A DNA stretch of 7,549 bases from Thermocladium sp. UBA166 (GCA_002508315.1 DAHE01000046.1:5616-13164); one strand, 5' to 3'; shown: positions 1 to 7,179, numbered from the stretch's first letter. The notes: generated by a model from the letters alone, not told the origin. Made by a program: numbers and translations.

Positions 1-166
1 CAGACACCGCGTTCTCCCCCTTGATAAGTTGCTTGAGGATCGGCGGGGCGGTGGATTGAAGCCTTAAAAATTGGGAATTGATTATCACATTATTGGAGTA
101 AATTCTGATCATTCCCTCCGCCTTGAGGAGATTCCCCGAGACCTTGGTTACGTCCCTTTGCACCAC
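1..166 (-). CDS. Partial unknown protein, C-terminus beyond window
   Basis: An uninterrupted reading frame on the minus strand runs from a GTG pair at 166-161, just after an in-frame TGA, to the window edge, giving about 55 residues. The N-terminal part is basic, followed by a beta/alpha-looking stretch (MIRIYSNNVIINSQF) and then QSTAPPILKQLIKG. An ATG at 112-110, right after a purine-rich GGCGGAGGGA, is an alternative start, though the spacing to that Shine-Dalgarno-like run is only about 2 nt. I do not recognise the family. It points the same way as the cox operon but is separated from it by about 240 bp, so it may be a separate unit. No TATA box is visible just before either start. The frame is short and open at one end, so chance cannot be excluded. 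Confidence 0.4.
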   Translation of the reverse strand, partial: MVQRDVTKVSGNLLKAEGMIRIYSNNVIINSQFLRLQSTAPPILKQLIKGENAVS

Positions 167-408
167 TCAGTCCGCCCGCGCCGGTGGGTATTGCTGGGGT
201 GGATCTAGTTCCTCATCTTACCGGGTTAACCGCCCGCCGCGGAGGTCGTAGGGACGCACAATGCCCTGGCTTAAAGCCCATCCCTTCCTCAACTAAGAGG
301 ATTGCCGCTCCTGATCATTCTCCACTTTTTCGGCATTTGAGGCGTGGACCTACGTTAGGCTACTCGTTGCTATTTATGGCAATTATGAATCGCATCGTGT
401 GGAGGGGT
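167..408 (-). other. GC-rich, hairpin-rich region; possible structured RNA or leader
   Basis: This 242-bp gap after the mocA stop contains no convincing protein. It is GC-rich over 160-290 and has several self-complementary stretches: a TCCTC/GAGGA stem with a 6-nt loop (286-301), a GGCT/AGCC stem (268-278), and a 7-bp long-range pairing between 151-157 and 250-256 that brackets a GC-rich interior. A TATA-like CATAAATA (371-378) would place a minus-strand transcription start near 348. The 10-mer CTGATCATTC occurs at 105-114 and again at 311-320. A structured non-coding RNA, or a structured 5' leader for the left-edge frame, would fit. I compared it by eye with 5S rRNA, RNase P RNA, SRP RNA and C/D-box guide RNA and could not establish any of them. 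Confidence 0.3.
371..378 (-). promoter_or_regulatory. TATA-like box before the structured region
   Basis: CATAAATA on the minus strand, in an AT-rich patch just downstream of the mocA stop. A start about 26 nt further on would fall near 348, at the upstream edge of the hairpin-rich region. It is judged by composition and position only. Confidence 0.3.
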
Positions 409-990
409 TCAACGCCATTGCGCATTTGTTTTGAGCAATGAGTTGGCCAGCTCTAGATCGGCGGTGGTATCTATGTCCACGAGTATGCCTGGGTTTGGGC
501 TCTCCACCTTAGTTAATGGATGCATCTCCAACAGACTCTTCAATCCTCCAGCCTCATTGCTTAGCAGCATAACTTCGGGGAAGAGCGGGCGGCCAATAAG
601 TATGGGGTGGCCCATCCTACCGCCGTGGATTAACACCACTAAGTCCTTGCCTTCTCTGCGATTTGCAACCAGTAAATCTATATCTCTACTCGTTATCAGT
701 GGATGATCGCCCGGCGATACAACCACGGCATCTGCATCGATTAACCTGGATAGGCCCATCTTGACGCTGTGTATCATGCCCTGCTCCGGCCTATCGTTAA
801 TTACTATTTCCACATCCACGGGCAGAAACGAGGCGTTGACGCGATTGGCCACAACCACTATTTTATCTATGGCGGCGGTCTTGAATGCATCTATTACCCT
901 AAATAAAACCGGTCTGCCCCCGACTTCCTTGAATAGCTTGCCGGGGAACCTAGTGGATAGGCCGGCGGCCAACACTATGCCTCCTATCAA
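409..990 (-). CDS. mocA: Molybdenum cofactor cytidylyltransferase, MocA-like
   Basis: A 193-residue NTP-transferase (MobA/MocA family), likely cytosolic, that would join CTP to Mo-molybdopterin to make the cytosine dinucleotide cofactor (MCD) used by xanthine oxidase-family enzymes. Visible motifs are the N-terminal nucleotide loop LAAGLSTR (7-14) with a following Lys (K18), GMIHSVKMGL (71-80), the metal-binding region PGDHPLI (93-99), GHPI (127-130) and the C-terminal DIDTTADL (172-179). LAAG rather than LAGG at the first loop is typical of MocA (CTP) rather than MobA (GTP), which fits the neighbouring MCD enzyme; nucleotide choice is still inferred. The start is TTG, inside the xdhC stop (TTGA, 4-nt overlap); a stop lies only a few codons upstream and no ATG or GTG is available. 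It is the last gene of the cox-type operon, so it probably serves that enzyme. Confidence 0.85.
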   Translation of the reverse strand: MIGGIVLAAGLSTRFPGKLFKEVGGRPVLFRVIDAFKTAAIDKIVVVANRVNASFLPVDVEIVINDRPEQGMIHSVKMGLSRLIDADAVVVSPGDHPLITSRDIDLLVANRREGKDLVVLIHGGRMGHPILIGRPLFPEVMLLSNEAGGLKSLLEMHPLTKVESPNPGILVDIDTTADLELANSLLKTNAQWR

Positions 991-1808
991 GCTGGATCGC
1001 CTTTGATTAATTTATTTACCAAGTCCAGATGATGGCTCCAATCCCTTATTCCCTTCTTCTTCCTTATTATCTCCGCGATTATGCTGATCGCTATCTCGAG
1101 TGGATTATCGGATCCTATATCCAAGCCAGCCGGCATGAATACCCTGCCCACCAAGTCATTGCCGGCAACGCCGTCCTCCCGAAGCCGCTTCAAGAACTCG
1201 GAGGCCTTCCTCTTCCCCGCCAGCACGCCTATGTAATGAGCCCTCGTTTTCACGGCCTCGCGCAGGGCGATATAGTCATACTCTATATCTCCATGGGCTA
1301 TAACTATGGAGTCCGCGGCCCCCACCTCAGAAAATGCTTTTCTCAATGCGTCCTCCATGGTTTCCCCATCAATGGTTTGAATGCCCATCCTGCCCATCTC
1401 GCCCAGGGAGTCCTTATTATCATCCACGGCTATAGGCTTCATGCCTACGGCCGACGCCAAACTGCCCAGGGCACGCGCGACATTGCCGCTGCCCACTATC
1501 ATCATCTTCTCCCTAGGCAGTAGGAACTTTATGAGTACCGTGAACTTGCCTCCACATATGTGGCCAGTGTCCACTTCTCCCTCGTATGCCTTGGCCCCGA
1601 AATTGATGGTTACCCTCCTGGGGGAATACTCGCCTCTCCTCAGTGAATCCATGACGGCGTTGACTATGGGCTCCTCGGTTTCGTACCCGCCTATAGTCCC
1701 CATTTTCTCGCCATTGGACATCACTATCATGAACGCCCCAGTATCACGGGGAGCCGAGCCTACCTTATCTATCACAATGCAGAGAGCCGCTATCTCTCCC
1801 CTGCTCAC
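987..1808 (-). CDS. xdhC: XdhC/CoxI-family molybdenum cofactor insertion factor
   Basis: A 273-residue protein from the GTG at 1808. In this family it binds the molybdenum cofactor, promotes its sulfuration, and hands it to the large subunit of a molybdenum hydroxylase. The N-terminal XdhC/CoxI domain shows GSAPRDTG (17-24) and GTIGG (37-41); CGG (85-87) follows. The C-terminal Rossmann domain has GSGNVA (106-111), YIGVLAGKRK (192-201) and MPAGLDIGSDNP (225-236), all matching family landmarks. After GTIGG it reads YETEEP where many relatives have G-C-V-E, a departure worth noting. The reading frame extends upstream of the GTG as a helix-like ILSKALDRV that also looks like family sequence but has no ATG, GTG or TTG, so the true start may be a rare ATT at 1832 overlapping coxS. 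It sits between the enzyme subunits and mocA, overlapping the latter. Confidence 0.88.
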   Translation of the reverse strand: MSRGEIAALCIVIDKVGSAPRDTGAFMIVMSNGEKMGTIGGYETEEPIVNAVMDSLRRGEYSPRRVTINFGAKAYEGEVDTGHICGGKFTVLIKFLLPREKMMIVGSGNVARALGSLASAVGMKPIAVDDNKDSLGEMGRMGIQTIDGETMEDALRKAFSEVGAADSIVIAHGDIEYDYIALREAVKTRAHYIGVLAGKRKASEFLKRLREDGVAGNDLVGRVFMPAGLDIGSDNPLEIAISIIAEIIRKKKGIRDWSHHLDLVNKLIKGDPA

Positions 1809-1821
1809 CCTATCCAGCGCC

Positions 1822-2307
1822 TTACTTAGAATCTCCGCCTCTGAGATACTCGCTCGCCCTCTTCACAGCGCTTATTATGGACGAATAACCCGTGCAACGG
1901 CATATATTCTTTACGCTCTCGCTGAGGAGCTCTTGATTGGCCTCCTTGCTTACGTTGGTTAGGAAGTCGTAAGTCACCATAATGAAGCCATGCGTGCAAT
2001 AACCGCACTGCATGGCGTACTCCTCCAGAAACGCGCGTTGTATCGGGTGGAGCTCGCCGTTCCTAGATAACCCGCGGACGGTGGTGATGGAGTCCCCATC
2101 TGCTTGAACGGCCAATACCAGGCAGGACTTCACTGATTTTCCATTGAGTAGCACTGTGCATGCACCGCACTTGCCCTCATCGCACCCTCTATGGACCTCC
2201 GTATAGCCGTGATTCCTCAAGAAATCCAGCAGCGTTAGCCTGGGCTCCACCTCATCCTCTACCTCGACATCATTAACCCTAATCTTGACCAATACCTTCT
2301 CGCTCAT
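1822..2307 (-). CDS. coxS: Molybdenum hydroxylase small subunit, two [2Fe-2S] clusters
   Basis: A 161-residue iron-sulfur subunit (CoxS/CutC type) that carries electrons from the Mo site to FAD. The N-terminal plant-ferredoxin domain has cluster ligands C42, C47, C50 (C-x4-C-x2-C) and C62. The C-terminal four-helix domain has C101, C104, C136 and C138 (C-x2-C ... C-x-C) for the second cluster, in the typical QCGYCTHG and CRCTGY settings; Q100 is the residue that usually contacts the pterin cofactor. All eight cysteines are present and the length is normal for the family. The ATG start overlaps the coxM stop (ATGA), so it is translationally coupled to coxM. There is no signal peptide, so the complex should be cytosolic. 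Confidence 0.95.
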   Translation of the reverse strand: MSEKVLVKIRVNDVEVEDEVEPRLTLLDFLRNHGYTEVHRGCDEGKCGACTVLLNGKSVKSCLVLAVQADGDSITTVRGLSRNGELHPIQRAFLEEYAMQCGYCTHGFIMVTYDFLTNVSKEANQELLSESVKNICRCTGYSSIISAVKRASEYLRGGDSK

Positions 2308-3188
2308 GATAGACCACCCAAGGCCGACTTCACCGCCTCCAGGGAAAACGACTTCGCCGCGCCTAGCCTGTACCTATCAGATGCATGTATGTCGCTCAAC
2401 AATCTAGTTCCCTTGATTGATTCATCAATTAATGCATCAATGGATCTCCACGCGTAATTCAACGCGTCCTCTATGGGCTTGCCCTCGATATCGTTTAACT
2501 CCATCAAGAGGGGCTTGGCGGTTATACCACCCACCCCAAGCCGTGCCTCATTCACGATGCCGCTCACTACCTTGGCGGCGACTGCCGCTATGACTATGGG
2601 AAACGCATTGCCTCCCCTCTTTAGAATCGAGTAGCCAAACGCGTTGTATCTGCCGAGGGGTATGCTCACCTCGGCGACCAGCTCCGAGGGCTTTATGTCC
2701 GTGGTGTAGGAATCCAACATGAAGTTGGATAGCTTGACCCGGCGTTGACCGGCCTTATCAACTATGAGCAGCTCCGCGTCGGCGACCATTAGGGCTGGCA
2801 AGTAATTTGCGGCTGGATCAGCGTGGGCAAGTGACCCGCCTATGGTTCCCCTATTCCGTACTTGGAGATCCGCAATGGTCCACGCCGCCCTCGTCAGCGT
2901 GGGCACGTTCCTGGCTATTGTGGGATCCATGGCTATCTCCTGGTGAGCGGTCAACGCTCCTATCCTTAACGTGTTCCCATCAACCTTCACATACCTCAAT
3001 TCATTTATTCGATAGATATCTATGAGTTTGTTAAGGAACGACATGCGTAGCCGCATCATAGGCATCAAGCTTTGCCCCCCTGCTATCACCTTGCCCTCCT
3101 CCCCCATCTCCGACAATAACTCCAATGCATGGCTTAGGCTAGACGCCCTATAATACTTGAACTGCCTTGGATAGCCACCTATATACAT
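2304..3188 (-). CDS. coxM: Molybdenum hydroxylase medium subunit, FAD-binding
   Basis: A 294-residue FAD subunit (CoxM/CutB type) that takes electrons from the [2Fe-2S] subunit and passes them to an external acceptor. The FAD diphosphate-binding motif [13 protein letters not shown] (36-48) and the second motif [14 protein letters not shown] (115-128) are intact, followed by the C-terminal domain of CO dehydrogenase flavoproteins. I chose the ATG at 3188, which overlaps the coxL stop by one base (TGATG) and gives the family-like start [15 protein letters not shown]. An ATG 15 bases further upstream (3203) adds only MGWFV, lies within the coxL coding sequence, and seems less likely. It ends in an ATGA overlap with coxS. 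The electron acceptor cannot be told from the sequence. Confidence 0.94.
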   Translation of the reverse strand: MYIGGYPRQFKYYRASSLSHALELLSEMGEEGKVIAGGQSLMPMMRLRMSFLNKLIDIYRINELRYVKVDGNTLRIGALTAHQEIAMDPTIARNVPTLTRAAWTIADLQVRNRGTIGGSLAHADPAANYLPALMVADAELLIVDKAGQRRVKLSNFMLDSYTTDIKPSELVAEVSIPLGRYNAFGYSILKRGGNAFPIVIAAVAAKVVSGIVNEARLGVGGITAKPLLMELNDIEGKPIEDALNYAWRSIDALIDESIKGTRLLSDIHASDRYRLGAAKSFSLEAVKSALGGLS

Positions 3189-5542
3189 CACGAACCACCC
3201 CACGCATTCAATAAGTCATCCAGTCGCAGAGGCAATTTATTTATGGGCCGCCCCAAGGCATTGGAGACCGCGTTGGCTATTGCAATGGGGCTACCCATCA
3301 TGGGTCCCTCCCCCACCCCCGCTGCCTTGGATGGGAAGATCTCCAAGGGCGTCTCCATGTGTAGCACGTCCATGTTGGCCATCCACATTGCATCGCCCAG
3401 GGATGGGGATTCATAATCACTCCAAGTAAGTATCATTGGCTGACCATCGCTTCCATATGCCAATTCCTCATATAAGGCCGCAGCTATTCCCTGGAAGACG
3501 CCGCCGCGGATCTGCCCATCCACGAATTCCTTCTTATACATCTTACCACTATCGTGTATCACCACGTACTTGAGTATCTTAACGTCCTTGGACACTGGAT
3601 CCACCCTGACCACCGCTAGATGAGCTTGAAACGCGTACATGGCGGATGAATTTATCTTATCCCCCGACGCTGCCTTCACGGTGGGGGGCTGGTAGTAAAC
3701 CGTAACGCTTAGATTGGCGTCAACTTCCTTGGGAAGAGAGCCAGGATCCCACTGGGCCGCCGCAGCTATTCTTCTAATATCCATTCTGCGGCTTGGATTG
3801 GCTGGATCATAGAAGGCTCCCCTATCGTACTTAACGTCGGCGGTGCCCATCATAGCCATAGCCAGCTTTGCCAGCTTATCTCTTAACTGCCTTGCTGCTA
3901 GTATTGCCGCGCTTAGAACCACTGGGGCGAACCTGCTGGAGTAGCTGCCGCTGGATATGCTCCATGGATGCGACGTGTCTATGCGGGACTCCACGCTTAT
4001 CATTGATTGATCCACGCCCAGCTCTCCGGCAATGGCCTCCGCCAGCGATGTCTCGTGGCCAAGCCCCTCATTGGAGCCGTTGACGAATACGTGCATGATG
4101 CCGCTGGAGTCAAGCGTCAAGGTAATGTAATCCCCCGCGCCTGAGTGGGGATACTCCCTTTCCCTGGGATCCACGGCTAGATCCACGTACCCCAGGTTGG
4201 TCACTGATGGCTCTATGAAGGTCGCCAAGCCCACCCCTATGTACTTATCGCGCTCCTTCTCAGCCATCCACTTCCTGTACTCCCTGGCCAGCAACTCCAG
4301 CGCCGCGGCGTAGTTCTGCATTGGATATAGGCCCCCACTGGGGGTCTCGTAGAACCGCTGCCCCTCTATCACCACGGGGAACTGCGTTATCAAGTTCCTA
4401 TGCCTGATCTCCAACGGATCAATGCGTAATTCCCGCGCCAACTCCTCCACCCCCCTCTCCAATGCGAAGTAGAACTGGGGAGAACCATACGCCCTGTTAA
4501 GACCTGTGGGCGACTTATTTGTTAGAACGGCGTAGTACTCCGCCTCTATTGCCTTCACGTCGTACGGCCCATTCAAGTTACCGTGGTTCCTAAACAATGC
4601 GCCCGGCTCGGGCGGGCGTGGATAGGCGCCTTCATCATCATAGAACCTCATCTTGATGGCCCTAATACGGCCATCCCTATCGGCGGCCAACTCCACCTCC
4701 CCCTTGCGAGCGGACCCCGCACTGCTCGCTATGAAGCTCTCGGTCCTGCTCTCCACCCACTTAACCGGCCTGCCGCTCAGCATTGAGGCCGCGGCGACCA
4801 GCGTCATGTAGGGATAAATCTGGTACTTGGATCCAAAGCTACCGCCAATGTCCCGGGGGGATGATAGGTGTATCTTGGATGTGGGGATGGAGAGCGCCCT
4901 GGATATGAAGTAGACCTGCAACATGGGTCCCTGCGAGTTTGCGATTATATCGAGCTCATCTCCCCTCTTCTCAGCTATCACCCCGTAGGTCTCTAAGGGA
5001 AGCGCCAGGTGCCTATGATAATAAACCTCAGTACTAACCACGACGGGAGCGTTCCTGAACTCCGCATCCACGTCGCCGAACTTGGTCACCCTATGCATCA
5101 CTACATTGGAGCCCGCTGATTCATGAATCAAATTATCCCCGCCCTTCACGGCGTCCTCTATTGTTACCACGGGCTTCAGGGGTTCGTAATCTACATTGAC
5201 CATCTCCGCTAGATCCACGGCCTTATACGGGTCGCTGGCCAATACCACGGCCACGGGCTCGCCGACGAATCTAGCCTTATCCACGGCGAATGGGTAGTAC
5301 CGCAGCGGGGCCTTCACTGCGACTGGGAATGGATTCTTTATAACCTTGGAAAGCTCCACTGGCCCGTATGCAATGCCTCCATGACTAGCCACGTCCCCGA
5401 AATCCATCGATTTTATCCTTGCATGAGGATACGGACACCTAACTATGGCCATGTAGAGCGTGCCTCGGGGAGTTGGGACGTCATCGATGTACTGAGTGAA
5501 GCCCGTCACTGCCCGAAGCCCCTCTCTATAATGCACGGACAT
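3188..5542 (-). CDS. coxL: Molybdenum hydroxylase large subunit, aldehyde oxidoreductase-like
   Basis: A 784-residue Mo-cofactor subunit of the xanthine oxidase family, hydroxylating an aldehyde or similar substrate at a Mo-MCD centre. The N-terminal substrate-side domain includes RFVGEPVAVV (91-100) and a YYHRHLALPLET segment (174-185). The cofactor region has GGSFG (233-237) and NRAYGSPQ (349-356). GLGHET (493-498) stands where many relatives have GQGHET. The catalytic Glu sits in GVGEG as E745, near the C-terminus. The loop at 349-356 lacks the Cys of form I CO dehydrogenase (AYxCSFR), so Mo-Cu CO oxidation is unlikely. Archaeal glyceraldehyde oxidoreductase is a plausible role, but substrate is inference. 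The ATG at 5542 lies about 28 nt after a TATA box, so the operon mRNA is probably leaderless or nearly so. First gene of the operon. Confidence 0.93.
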   Translation of the reverse strand: MSVHYREGLRAVTGFTQYIDDVPTPRGTLYMAIVRCPYPHARIKSMDFGDVASHGGIAYGPVELSKVIKNPFPVAVKAPLRYYPFAVDKARFVGEPVAVVLASDPYKAVDLAEMVNVDYEPLKPVVTIEDAVKGGDNLIHESAGSNVVMHRVTKFGDVDAEFRNAPVVVSTEVYYHRHLALPLETYGVIAEKRGDELDIIANSQGPMLQVYFISRALSIPTSKIHLSSPRDIGGSFGSKYQIYPYMTLVAAASMLSGRPVKWVESRTESFIASSAGSARKGEVELAADRDGRIRAIKMRFYDDEGAYPRPPEPGALFRNHGNLNGPYDVKAIEAEYYAVLTNKSPTGLNRAYGSPQFYFALERGVEELARELRIDPLEIRHRNLITQFPVVIEGQRFYETPSGGLYPMQNYAAALELLAREYRKWMAEKERDKYIGVGLATFIEPSVTNLGYVDLAVDPREREYPHSGAGDYITLTLDSSGIMHVFVNGSNEGLGHETSLAEAIAGELGVDQSMISVESRIDTSHPWSISSGSYSSRFAPVVLSAAILAARQLRDKLAKLAMAMMGTADVKYDRGAFYDPANPSRRMDIRRIAAAAQWDPGSLPKEVDANLSVTVYYQPPTVKAASGDKINSSAMYAFQAHLAVVRVDPVSKDVKILKYVVIHDSGKMYKKEFVDGQIRGGVFQGIAAALYEELAYGSDGQPMILTWSDYESPSLGDAMWMANMDVLHMETPLEIFPSKAAGVGEGPMMGSPIAIANAVSNALGRPINKLPLRLDDLLNAWGGS

Positions 5543-5565
5543 ATTTGCAGCTTGATTGCTTTTCC

Positions 5566-5574
5566 CTTTAAAAC
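5566..5574 (-). promoter_or_regulatory. TATA box of the cox-type operon
   Basis: GTTTTAAAG on the minus strand, centred about 28 nt before the coxL ATG at 5542. That is the usual distance from an archaeal TATA box to the transcription start, so initiation should fall at or next to the start codon. No other strong candidate lies closer. Confidence 0.6.
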
Positions 5575-5587
5575 TATTACTTCTACA

Positions 5588-5606
5588 TGTAACAAAATAT
5601 TAAAAC
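5588..5606 (-). terminator. Possible T-rich terminator after the DUF72 gene
   Basis: On the minus strand, about 80 nt past the DUF72 stop, the sequence reads GTTTTAATATTTTGTTACA. T-rich runs act as archaeal terminators, and this one lies between the DUF72 stop and the cox operon TATA box. No stem-loop precedes it, so the call rests on composition. Confidence 0.25.
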
Positions 5607-5683
5607 AACATATATTCACTGCAAAGAACGGGATCAATCCCCATGCGGCGACCGGCACTGGGATGGGGCTGGCAATCCCCTAA

Positions 5684-6481
5684 TTACTTGCTTGCCAATC
5701 TACGCTGCAATCGCCGCATCAAGCTAAGGCCAGAAGGGCTTATTTCCAGCCCCAGTAACTGCGACATTTGCAGGGCATTCAGAACTGCTTGGCCATTTGG
5801 ATGGTTATTGAACATTATGTATAGATCCCCCTCCCTTCCCAGTTCCAGCAATTGTGGAACCCTCTCGCCTAATTCCCGTGTCGAGTAGAGATAGTCATAC
5901 CAAATCTCCCGTCCCCTGCCATGGAATCTCACATATGATATGTCTGACGTTTTCCTGGCAATGAAGGGGAGGCCCGGCTCGTCCACTACCACGAAGGACG
6001 CGCCGTACTTCTCGAGCAACTTGAAGGTGCGGTCATTCATCCAGGAGACATGCCTGAACTCCACTGCCCACTTAATCCTGCCCTCCAAGGATTTGGCCGC
6101 GGCGATGAAGTTTTCAAGCTTGTCTAGATCCAGCTTAAGGCTTGGAGGCAATTGAACTAAAAGCACCCTCAAGAGCCCGCCGCCGATTAGGGGGGCCACG
6201 GCTTGGAGGAAGATCTTTAGGTCATCCAGGGAGTCCCGCCCCAATCGCTTCTCGTGGGTAACTGACTTGGGGATCTTCATGGTTATGTGGAAGCCACGTG
6301 GGAATCTGTTAATCCATGACCCAACGATTTGCTTAGATGGAATGCTATAGAAAGTGGAATCTATCTCCACGGCCTTGAATATCTTTATATAAGTCGATAA
6401 TGCATGCCTCACGTCGGAATAAACGGAGTCAACCCAGTCCTTGTAGCTATACCCGCAAGTACCTACCAGAATCATTACCAT
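5684..6481 (-). CDS. DUF72 family protein (YecE-like), TIM-barrel
   Basis: A 265-residue member of the DUF72/YecE family, a TIM-barrel fold found in bacteria and archaea without a firmly known reaction. Family landmarks are the N-terminal GTCGYSYKDW (7-16), VEIDSTFYSIPS (38-49), FHITMKIPKSVTHEK (64-78), WAVEFRHVSWM (138-148), YVRFHGRG (183-190) and the C-terminal FNNHPNGQAVLNA (224-236). Length is normal and no signal peptide or membrane segment is visible. The start at ATG 6481 or the ATG two codons on (6475, MILVGTCG) is about 23-29 nt from the TATA box at 6501-6508, so the mRNA should be leaderless. It is followed 141 bp later by the cox operon, which has its own promoter, so no functional link need be assumed. 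Confidence 0.9.
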   Translation of the reverse strand: MVMILVGTCGYSYKDWVDSVYSDVRHALSTYIKIFKAVEIDSTFYSIPSKQIVGSWINRFPRGFHITMKIPKSVTHEKRLGRDSLDDLKIFLQAVAPLIGGGLLRVLLVQLPPSLKLDLDKLENFIAAAKSLEGRIKWAVEFRHVSWMNDRTFKLLEKYGASFVVVDEPGLPFIARKTSDISYVRFHGRGREIWYDYLYSTRELGERVPQLLELGREGDLYIMFNNHPNGQAVLNALQMSQLLGLEISPSGLSLMRRLQRRLASK

Positions 6482-6500
6482 GCGAGAAACGCAGACCTAC

Positions 6501-6508
6501 TTTTAAAA
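6501..6508 (-). promoter_or_regulatory. TATA box of the DUF72 gene
   Basis: TTTTAAAA, a self-complementary 8-mer centred about 24 nt before the ATG at 6481 and about 30 nt before the ATG at 6475. This spacing implies a leaderless transcript and leaves both ATGs possible. Confidence 0.55.
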
Positions 6509-6623
6509 GTCACCGCCCCGGCCAGCTATCTCAAGCGATACCAAGGAGGGCAAATCGATGATCCAAGCATGGAGACCTTGAAAATAATGATCTTTGCCTT
6601 TATTATAAATTGAATTATTAATG

Positions 6624-6632
6624 CTTTTTTAA
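6624..6632 (+). promoter_or_regulatory. TATA box of the zincin-like gene
   Basis: CTTTTTTAA on the plus strand, centred about 26 nt before the ATG at 6655. The spacing predicts transcription starting at the start codon. The box lies about 120 bp from the DUF72 box, so the two genes are transcribed divergently from one AT-rich region (about 6590-6635) and could share an operator. Confidence 0.55.
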
Positions 6633-6654
6633 TTCCCACGCCGTAGATATACCG

Positions 6655-7179
6655 ATGCGGGAGGAACCAAATGATCCCTATTCTAGGGCAATGAATTTAT
6701 TGAAGGACATGGAGTCAATTCTATCCGAGTTGTTGGACTCACTAAAGGAGAAGACAAGCGTTGAGGCCCCCAACGTGGTGGTCACCATGAATGATGTAAA
6801 GGAGGACGTAGATTCAAACGTGTCGGGAAGATATGATCCCAACAGCGAAACAATTCTCCTCAACTACAAGGCGGATCTGCCCAATGCAATCCACTTATAC
6901 TCCCACCATATACAATTAGTTAGACTAGGAGCGGGCAAGTACATATACATCTCCAGCGAGGAAGGGCTTAGGCTTCCATGGATGATGCGCCGCCTTGAGC
7001 AAGAGGCCGATCGTATGTCGACACTACTCATTGGGCAATTAAATCCAAGAGTAAAAATCCAATGGGAAAGCGATTGGAGGACTATTGCTAAATCACTGGA
7101 CAGAATAAAGTCAATGATCGAATTCAAACGAAGATGGAACGTTAACTACGACGAACTTAGAAATAGCAGATCCCAGTGA
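6655..7179 (+). CDS. Unknown protein, zincin-like fold with altered HExxH
   Basis: A 174-residue protein I cannot place in a named family. Residues 9-34 look helical. The middle reads GRYDPNSETILLN (58-70), then HLYSHH (80-85), then LRLPWMMRRLEQEADRM (105-121). That order, a G-x-Y strand, an HxxxH helix, then a helix with E-x-E-x-D, is the layout of small zinc metallopeptidase-like (zincin) proteins. Here the catalytic Glu of HExxH is Leu (H80-L81-x-x-H84), so both His ligands remain but the general base is missing. E115, E117 and D119 are candidates for a third ligand. It may bind metal without proteolysis, or be a divergent relative. No signal peptide or membrane helix is seen. The leaderless ATG start is set by the TATA box 26 nt upstream. 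Its base composition appears more AT-rich than the cox operon. Confidence 0.8.
   Translation: MREEPNDPYSRAMNLLKDMESILSELLDSLKEKTSVEAPNVVVTMNDVKEDVDSNVSGRYDPNSETILLNYKADLPNAIHLYSHHIQLVRLGAGKYIYISSEEGLRLPWMMRRLEQEADRMSTLLIGQLNPRVKIQWESDWRTIAKSLDRIKSMIEFKRRWNVNYDELRNSRSQ

Noticed and set aside
150..300. 5S rRNA, RNase P RNA, SRP RNA or C/D guide RNA
   Set aside because: The plus-strand CTCATC...CCGGGTTAACCG is only loosely like 5S rRNA and does not keep its helices. The minus-strand AGATGAGGA and GAGGAAGGG resemble RNase P conserved regions only in part, and the ACAGAA region is absent. No proper C and D boxes or SRP helix 8 were found.
105..320. Direct repeat CTGATCATTC at 105-114 and 311-320 as a duplication or attachment site
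   Set aside because: Ten bases about 206 bp apart with no flanking similarity; it may be chance and no integrase or tRNA lies nearby.
184..441. 85-codon plus-strand frame across the left-edge GC-rich region
   Set aside because: It overlaps the mocA end, has low-complexity Arg/Pro/Gly composition, no promoter, and no recognisable protein character.
1029..1962. Long plus-strand frames (164 and 193 codons) opposite xdhC and coxS
   Set aside because: They are antisense shadows of genes whose family motifs are complete on the minus strand.
3188..5542. True aerobic Mo-Cu CO dehydrogenase
   Set aside because: The active-site loop lacks the Cys needed to bind copper, so only the family name, not CO oxidation, is supported.
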